19,554 nucleotides of DNA from AP-15 sp963747735 (GTDB taxonomy: Bacteria; Pseudomonadota; Alphaproteobacteria; ATCC43930; CGMCC-115725), in NCBI GenBank assembly GCA_963747735.1, contig CAVVGE010000011.1, positions 1-19,554 of the forward strand. Direction: 5' to 3'. A model generated the notes under the pieces. That model ran no database searches. It was not told the DNA's origin and was given only the letters and a program-made list of their open reading frames with translations. Position numbers and translations under genes: made by a program. Positions 15,878-19,554 of this stretch are shown piece after piece (the first letter of the stretch is position 1; each line of letters begins with the position of its first letter).

Positions 15878-15885
15878 GTTGCCCT

Positions 15886-15892
15886 CTCCTCC
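15886..15892 (-). promoter_or_regulatory. Ribosome-binding site deciding the MFS start
   Basis: GGAGGAG on the minus strand lies 8 nt before the ATG at 15875-15877. The longer in-frame starts at 15979 and 15964 have no comparable site. Confidence 0.65.
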
Positions 15893-16366
15893 CAATACGG
15901 CACCGTGCGAAGCCACTGGGATCGCTCCGCGTAATAGCCTATTTCCGGGGGAACGCTTTGCCATGCCGCTCTCCCTCAAACGGATCGCCCCACCCTAAAC
16001 GGCGCCCACCCAGGGGCAGAGTGCCACTCCGTCGACCCTATTATTCAACAGCCGGCCAGACAATCGGCGTGCACTCGGGAACGCCAGCAATGGGCGGAGC
16101 GGGGTAGGTGCGGTGCGGCATCAAGCGAAGGATGCCGGTCTGCTTCGCGGTAGGTCAGACCGAGTGCCGGCTCAGGTCCACTACGGCGGCTTGGCGCAAG
16201 TCCAGTGAACGTCGGCTCTTGGCACGCACGTGTCATCTCGGGCAGATGGCCATGGATATCCGCTCTCCATCCGACCGAGACGATGCGGCCAGCGTCCGGC
16301 AATGACCCGGAATGGAAATAAATTCCGCACTCGTCCTTCGCATTTGCCATGGTGGATGGATGAATT
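15893..16366. other. Gene-less stretch between the MFS and DUF2493 genes
   Basis: About 470 bp with no recognised gene. A minus-strand frame starting near 16351 (MANAKDECGIYFHSGSLPDA at its start) runs to 16045, but it has no clear ribosome-binding site and resembles nothing I know. I regard it as chance or a decayed remnant. The stretch contains the upstream region of the MFS gene. Confidence 0.4.
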
Positions 16367-16396
16367 GGAGAACGGCGCCTATGCGGCGCCGTCTCC
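16367..16396 (-). terminator. Hairpin overlapping the end of the DUF2493 gene
   Basis: Arms GGAGAACGGCGCC (16367-16379) and GGCGCCGTCTCC (16385-16396) form a long stem with a 5-nt loop and a single bulged or mismatched base. The DUF2493 stop codon lies in it. There is no T-run on the minus strand, so it may protect the mRNA 3' end or act as a weak terminator. Confidence 0.4.
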
Positions 16397-17338
16397 GTCG
16401 AACCGCCACACCGGAATCCCAAGGCTTTTCGCCTTGTCGGCGAGGTTGGCGGCGATACCGGAGCCGGGGAAGACGACGACGCCGATCGGCAGGGCTTCGA
16501 GCATCCGGTCGTTGCGCTTGAAGGGTGCGGCGTTCCGGTGCCGGGTCCAGTCGGGCTTGAAGACCACCTGTGGAACTTTGCGATTGTCGGCCCAGCAGGC
16601 GGCGATGCGCTCGGCACCCTTTGGCGAACCGCCGTGCAGCAGCACCATGTCGGGGTGCTTCAAATGCACTTTGTCGAGCGCCGCCCAGATGCGGGTGTGA
16701 TCGTTGCAATCGGCGCCGCCGGTAAAGGCGATGCGCGGACCGGAAGGGGCGAGGAGTTGCGTGTCGGCATGGCGGCGGGCGGCGATGAAGTCGCGGCTGT
16801 CGATCAGGGCGGCGGTCAATGCCCGGCGGTTGACCATCGAGCCGGTGCGCGGGCGCCAGGCGGAGCCGGTTGCGGCCTCGAACAATTCGGCGGCGTGGTC
16901 GCGGAAGAACTCGAAGGCGTTGCGCCGTTCGATCAGGCTCTGGCCCTGGCCGGTCAGGCGTTCGAGCTCGACCGATTTGACCTCGGAGCCGTCCTGTTCG
17001 GCTTGGCCGCGGCGCTGTGCCGTTTCGTTGCGGTCGAGCTCGGCTTCGATGCGGTCGATCTTGCGGTGGAAGAGGTTGACGAACGACCACAGAAGATCGG
17101 CGAGGTCGTCTTCGAGGCGGGTGCCGGTCAGCATCGCGTCGAGCGCCTCGACGGCGGCGTCGAGATGACGTTGAGCGGTGTCGGGCTCCGGCAATGGCCG
17201 GGGATCGGGCGCGTCCTGGCCCGGGCGGTAGCCGTAGAGCGCCAGCTCGTCGAGGAGATGCGCGGTCGGCGAGGAGGCGTGGCGTTCGTCCGGATCATCG
17301 GTGGCGGGGAAGGGGAGGGGGCTCGGGTCGTGCGTCAT
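16379..17338 (-). CDS. DUF2493 domain-containing protein (SLOG/YAcAr-type nucleotide-binding fold)
   Basis: A 319-aa protein. Residues about 60-140 are charged and helical, probably a coiled coil. From about residue 205 the DUF2493 domain follows: RIAFTGGADCNDHTRIWAAL, DMVLLHGGSPKGAERIAACW, VVFKPDWTRHRNAAPFKRN, RMLEALPIGVVVFPGSG and the closing SLGIPVWRF. The GG-x-D and HGG-x-KGA loops are the usual nucleotide-ligand contacts in SLOG-like Rossmann folds. The ligand is unknown. Family members sit in plasmid and ICE backbones beside toprim and strawberry-notch genes, the exact order seen here. AAGG lies about 10 nt before the ATG at 17338. A separate promoter is likely because 326 bp of leader precede it. 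Confidence 0.85.
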   Translation of the reverse strand: MTHDPSPLPFPATDDPDERHASSPTAHLLDELALYGYRPGQDAPDPRPLPEPDTAQRHLDAAVEALDAMLTGTRLEDDLADLLWSFVNLFHRKIDRIEAELDRNETAQRRGQAEQDGSEVKSVELERLTGQGQSLIERRNAFEFFRDHAAELFEAATGSAWRPRTGSMVNRRALTAALIDSRDFIAARRHADTQLLAPSGPRIAFTGGADCNDHTRIWAALDKVHLKHPDMVLLHGGSPKGAERIAACWADNRKVPQVVFKPDWTRHRNAAPFKRNDRMLEALPIGVVVFPGSGIAANLADKAKSLGIPVWRFDGDGAA

Positions 17339-17423
17339 CGCGGGTGCCTTTCTGCCGGAGGATCGGCCGCGCCGTCGCGGCCTTCACGGCGATCCCAAGG
17401 CCGGGGCCGGAGCGGGGTTGCAC

Positions 17424-17520
17424 CTGCAAAGGCCGCAGCGCAGCGGAGGATGGCGGGCGCCGAGCATTTTGCTTCGCGCTGCAAAGCCGGCCTTTTCTTG
17501 GGCCGGCGGCGGAAAATGGT
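17424..17520 (-). promoter_or_regulatory. Structured leader of the DUF2493 gene
   Basis: The 17339-17664 gap has no gene. It carries a 19/20-bp match (17431-17450) to the motif in the DUF736 leader and the adjoining CTGCAAAGG (17424-17432). Further upstream, an outer CATTTT (17465-17470) / AAAATG (about 17513-17518) pair encloses an inner hairpin GCCGGCC (17486-17492) / GGCCGGC (17501-17507). The order of elements parallels the DUF736 leader. Confidence 0.45.
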
Positions 17521-17664
17521 CGGCGGCTGCCATTGCGAGCCCGGTGCGGCGCCGGCAGATCGCCGCTCGGGAAGGCCGGGGCGCGGCCCTTTCCGCAGGC
17601 CAAGGCACCCGGCGGGCCGACCGGCGGCCGCCGCCCTCGTTCCGGCATGAGGCCGGGCGGCATT

Positions 17665-18716
17665 TCACGCCGACGGGTGCCGCTCCTCGATCTCGAGGCG
17701 CGCAAAGCAGGCGACATCGCCCGGGGCGAGCTGCGGGATCAGGTGCGCGAGCAGCGCCGCGGGGCCGAGGCGGCAGAGATCGGCGTTGAAGTCGCCATCG
17801 ACCGGCACGAGGTCGTGCACCTCGATCCCGGCGGCTTCTCCGCGTTCGTGCAGCCGTCTCGCCGCGTGGAGCCCGGCCGCGTCGTTGTCGCGGGCAACAT
17901 AGAGGCGGCGCAGCGTCGAAGGGGGGAGAAGTCGAGGGCGGCGAGGTGGCTGGCCGAGAGTGCGGCGATCATCGGCAGCGCCGGCAACACCGATTTGAGG
18001 GCGAGCATCGTCTCGATGCCTTCGCCGGCCGCGACCGTATCGGACCCAGCGCCAAAGCGCACGCCATTGCCGAGGAGACCACCGAGGGCACGGCGCGGAT
18101 CGACAACCGGCGCTTTCTGCGGATACTCGCGATCGAGCCAAGTGCGCTGGATGCCGGTGATCCGGCCGCCGGGGTCGGTGACGGCGGCAAGCAGCGCCGG
18201 CCAGGCTTGGCGAGGTGCAGTCTCGGTCTCGCGGTACCAGACGCGCGGATGAAAGCGCAGAGCCACCCAATCGAGACGCCCCGTGATGCCGCGGGCGTGC
18301 AGATAGGCCTCGGCCTGGGTGCCACCAATCGGCCGCCCGGCGCGGAACAGGCGGCGCGCGGCCTCGGCAGAGTTGCTCGGCGCCGGCGGTGTCCGTGGGC
18401 TCCGCTCGGCGGACGGCAGGGCGAGAAATCGGCGCGCCTCGTCGATCGCCTCGGGCAGGCCGGGGAGGCCGCGATTGAGACGGATCAGGTCGAGGAGATC
18501 GCCATGCTCGCCGCTTGCGGCATCGCTAAATTTGCCGGCCGCACCCGGACCGTAATCGGGGCCGGCGAGCCGCACATAGAGGCTGCGGCCCGGGGTGTTG
18601 CGGACGTCGCCGGCGAGCCAGTAGCGGCCCGACCGGCGCCCGTTCGAGAGGTAATGACGGCACACCGCCTCGGCGTCGCGCGCGAGGCGGCGCGCCAGCT
18701 CGGCAGCGCCCGACAC
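17665..18716 (-). pseudogene. Toprim-domain protein (DUF7146-like) with a homopolymer frameshift
   Basis: If one base is restored this is a protein of about 350 aa, typical of plasmid primase-like toprim proteins. It starts at GTG 18714-18716 (SGAAELARRLARDAEAVCRH). An N-terminal domain contains GRYWLAGDVRNTPGRSLYVRL and GKFSDAASGEHGDLLDLI. The toprim fold begins with GEGIETMLALKSV (acidic Glu at residue 232) and, after the break, has the DxD motif in YVARDNDAAGLHAARRL. The frame breaks in a run of six C (plus-strand G 17921-17926); seven would restore it. Both catalytic acidic motifs survive but in different frames. It probably handles DNA or RNA ends or primers during plasmid replication or transfer. 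It follows the strawberry-notch gene by 14 bp. Confidence 0.8.
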
Positions 18717-18729
18717 CGGACATGTCCGG
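18716..18729. promoter_or_regulatory. Perfect 14-bp palindrome in the gap before the toprim gene
   Basis: CCGGACATGTCCGG is a perfect palindrome that fills the space between the strawberry-notch stop (18731-18733) and the toprim GTG start. With no loop it is better suited to binding a protein dimer as DNA than to an RNA hairpin. Confidence 0.5.
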
Positions 18730-18730
18730 A

Positions 18731-19554
18731 TCAGGCCGCGGCGCGGCTGTTGGTGCGGAGGATCGGATGCCGATCGAGGAGCGCGGCGAAGATCGCCGGG
18801 CCGCAATCTGGCGCGGTCGGCACAAAGAGCCGCAGCCGCCAGCCGATGATCTCGGAGACGAGCCCGAGCGCCTTCAATTGGCCGACCATGCCCCCGGTGA
18901 AATCGGTCAATTCGATCCGGTAGGCATTCATCACCAGCGAGCGGCGGAGCTGCAGCCCGCCCGCAAGATAGAGCACCGCGCCGCGCTCGATGACGGCGCG
19001 CCAGGCCTCGGCGAGGGAGAGGGCAGGGGCGTCTCCGACCCCAGCCCCCGGATCCAGTCCGGGGCAGGCTCTCATAGACGCGGGCGAGCGCCTCGGGGGT
19101 CACGAGCCGGCCGATCACGCGTTCGCCGTCATCGGTCTCGAAGCGGTAGACGCGGATGTTGTCGGCGGGGAGCCGGTCCCAGATCGGCAACAACAGGCCG
19201 GTGATGATGTGAAAGGTGCTCTCGGAGAATTCCGGCACCCGGGTGCATTCGGCCTCCCACAGCGGTGCGAATTGCACCTGTGTCGCTTCGCGCCAGTGCG
19301 AGCGGGAGAAATCGTCGAGGCTCATGGTCTCGCGGCTCATCGGCCGCACCAGCCGGGTGCGGGCCTCGACCCGGCCGTCGTCGTGCATCAGGCTCGCCGC
19401 CGGCACCTGCACCGCGGCACGGTGCGAGTGCTGGTTGACGAGGAGCCGGGCGCCCGCCTTGCGCGCCAGGTCGAGGGCGTCGCCGAGCGGCAGCGGCCGG
19501 TTGCGGTCGCGCCGCACGACCCGGTAGCAGCGGGTCTCGGCACCCGTCGCGGGA
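18731..19554 (-). pseudogene. Strawberry-notch family protein, C-terminal part, interrupted by a palindromic insertion (5' end outside window)
   Basis: The frame entering from the right edge reads TRCYRVVRRDRNRPLPLGDA, MSLDDFSRSHWREATQVQF, FSESTFHIITGLLLPIWDRL, NIRVYRFETDDGERVIGRLV and TPEALARVYE, which matches the C-terminal helicase-associated part of bacterial strawberry-notch proteins. Near 19046-19075 homology jumps to another frame: LSLAEAWRAVIERGAVLYLA, MNAYRIELTDFTGGMVGQLK, WRLRLFVPT and AIFAALLDRHPIL to TGA 18731-18733. A CCCCGGA/TCCGGGG palindrome lies at the switch. These are very large (about 1400-aa) SNF2-like helicase/methyltransferase-associated proteins of plasmids and ICEs with poorly known roles in DNA maintenance or defence. 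Only about 270 codons are visible here. The gene leads the toprim-DUF2493 series. Confidence 0.75.
19046..19064. repeat. CCCCGGA-N5-TCCGGGG palindromic element inside the strawberry-notch gene
   Basis: Arms of 7 bp (CCCCGGA and TCCGGGG) surround 5 bp. In one frame it reads CPGLDPGAG, a peptide signature of the short palindromic repeats common across alphaproteobacterial intergenic regions. Here it sits inside a coding region, exactly where the reading frame of the host gene changes. Confidence 0.6.

Noticed and set aside
16045..16351. Possible 101-aa minus-strand protein after the DUF2493 gene
   Set aside because: No ribosome-binding site, no recognisable domain, and codon use like the surrounding non-coding DNA.
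16538..17650. 370-aa plus-strand ORF
   Set aside because: Antisense to the DUF2493 gene, with a Gly/Ala/Val-rich shadow translation.

Overview
The window is GC-rich with dense alphaproteobacterial coding. Its backbone genes (DUF736, DUF2493, a toprim protein and a strawberry-notch family protein, plus a plasmid-type ParA/ribbon-helix-helix pair and a tyrosine recombinase) are typical of large plasmids and integrative elements of Alphaproteobacteria such as Rhizobiales, Sphingomonadales and Acetobacteraceae. Species cannot be named from sequence alone. It reads as a mobile-element or genomic-island segment in which backbone genes flank and interleave with metabolic cargo, much of it broken.

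Region by region. 1-157: the 3' end of an unrecognised plus-strand gene. 158-2560: a minus-strand partition module (parA followed by a small RHH protein) bracketed by two different repeat fields, TTTTCGGAA-type repeats downstream and GGGAAAGC/CCGGTTTCGGG-type repeats upstream. 2562-3740: a tyrosine recombinase. 3741-4172: a dyad-rich control region. 4173-5405: a DUF1612-like plasmid HTH protein. 5406-5873: no recognisable gene.

5874-11568: catabolic cargo. An HMG-CoA-lyase-like gene and a truncated family III CoA-transferase lie on the minus strand. On the plus strand lie a beta-propeller lactonase remnant, two adjacent family III CoA-transferases (translationally coupled), a rearranged thioredoxin-fold protein and a frameshifted SDR dehydrogenase. 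Together they suggest activation of an organic acid as a CoA thioester by CoA transfer, followed by dehydrogenation and retro-Claisen or aldol-type C-C cleavage. The substrate is not identifiable.

11569-19554: small backbone genes (a 55-aa protein and DUF736, each with its own terminator hairpin). Then come a second cargo block (a truncated serine hydrolase, a PEP-CTERM protein with an out-of-frame signal peptide, an MFS transporter) and the minus-strand series strawberry-notch -> toprim -> DUF2493. DUF736 and DUF2493 share leader motifs.

Five genes carry apparent one-base indels, four of them in or beside runs of C. Either the sequence contains homopolymer errors or the cargo is decaying. 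The two truncated genes, an internal inversion and a palindromic insertion indicate real decay in at least part of the window.
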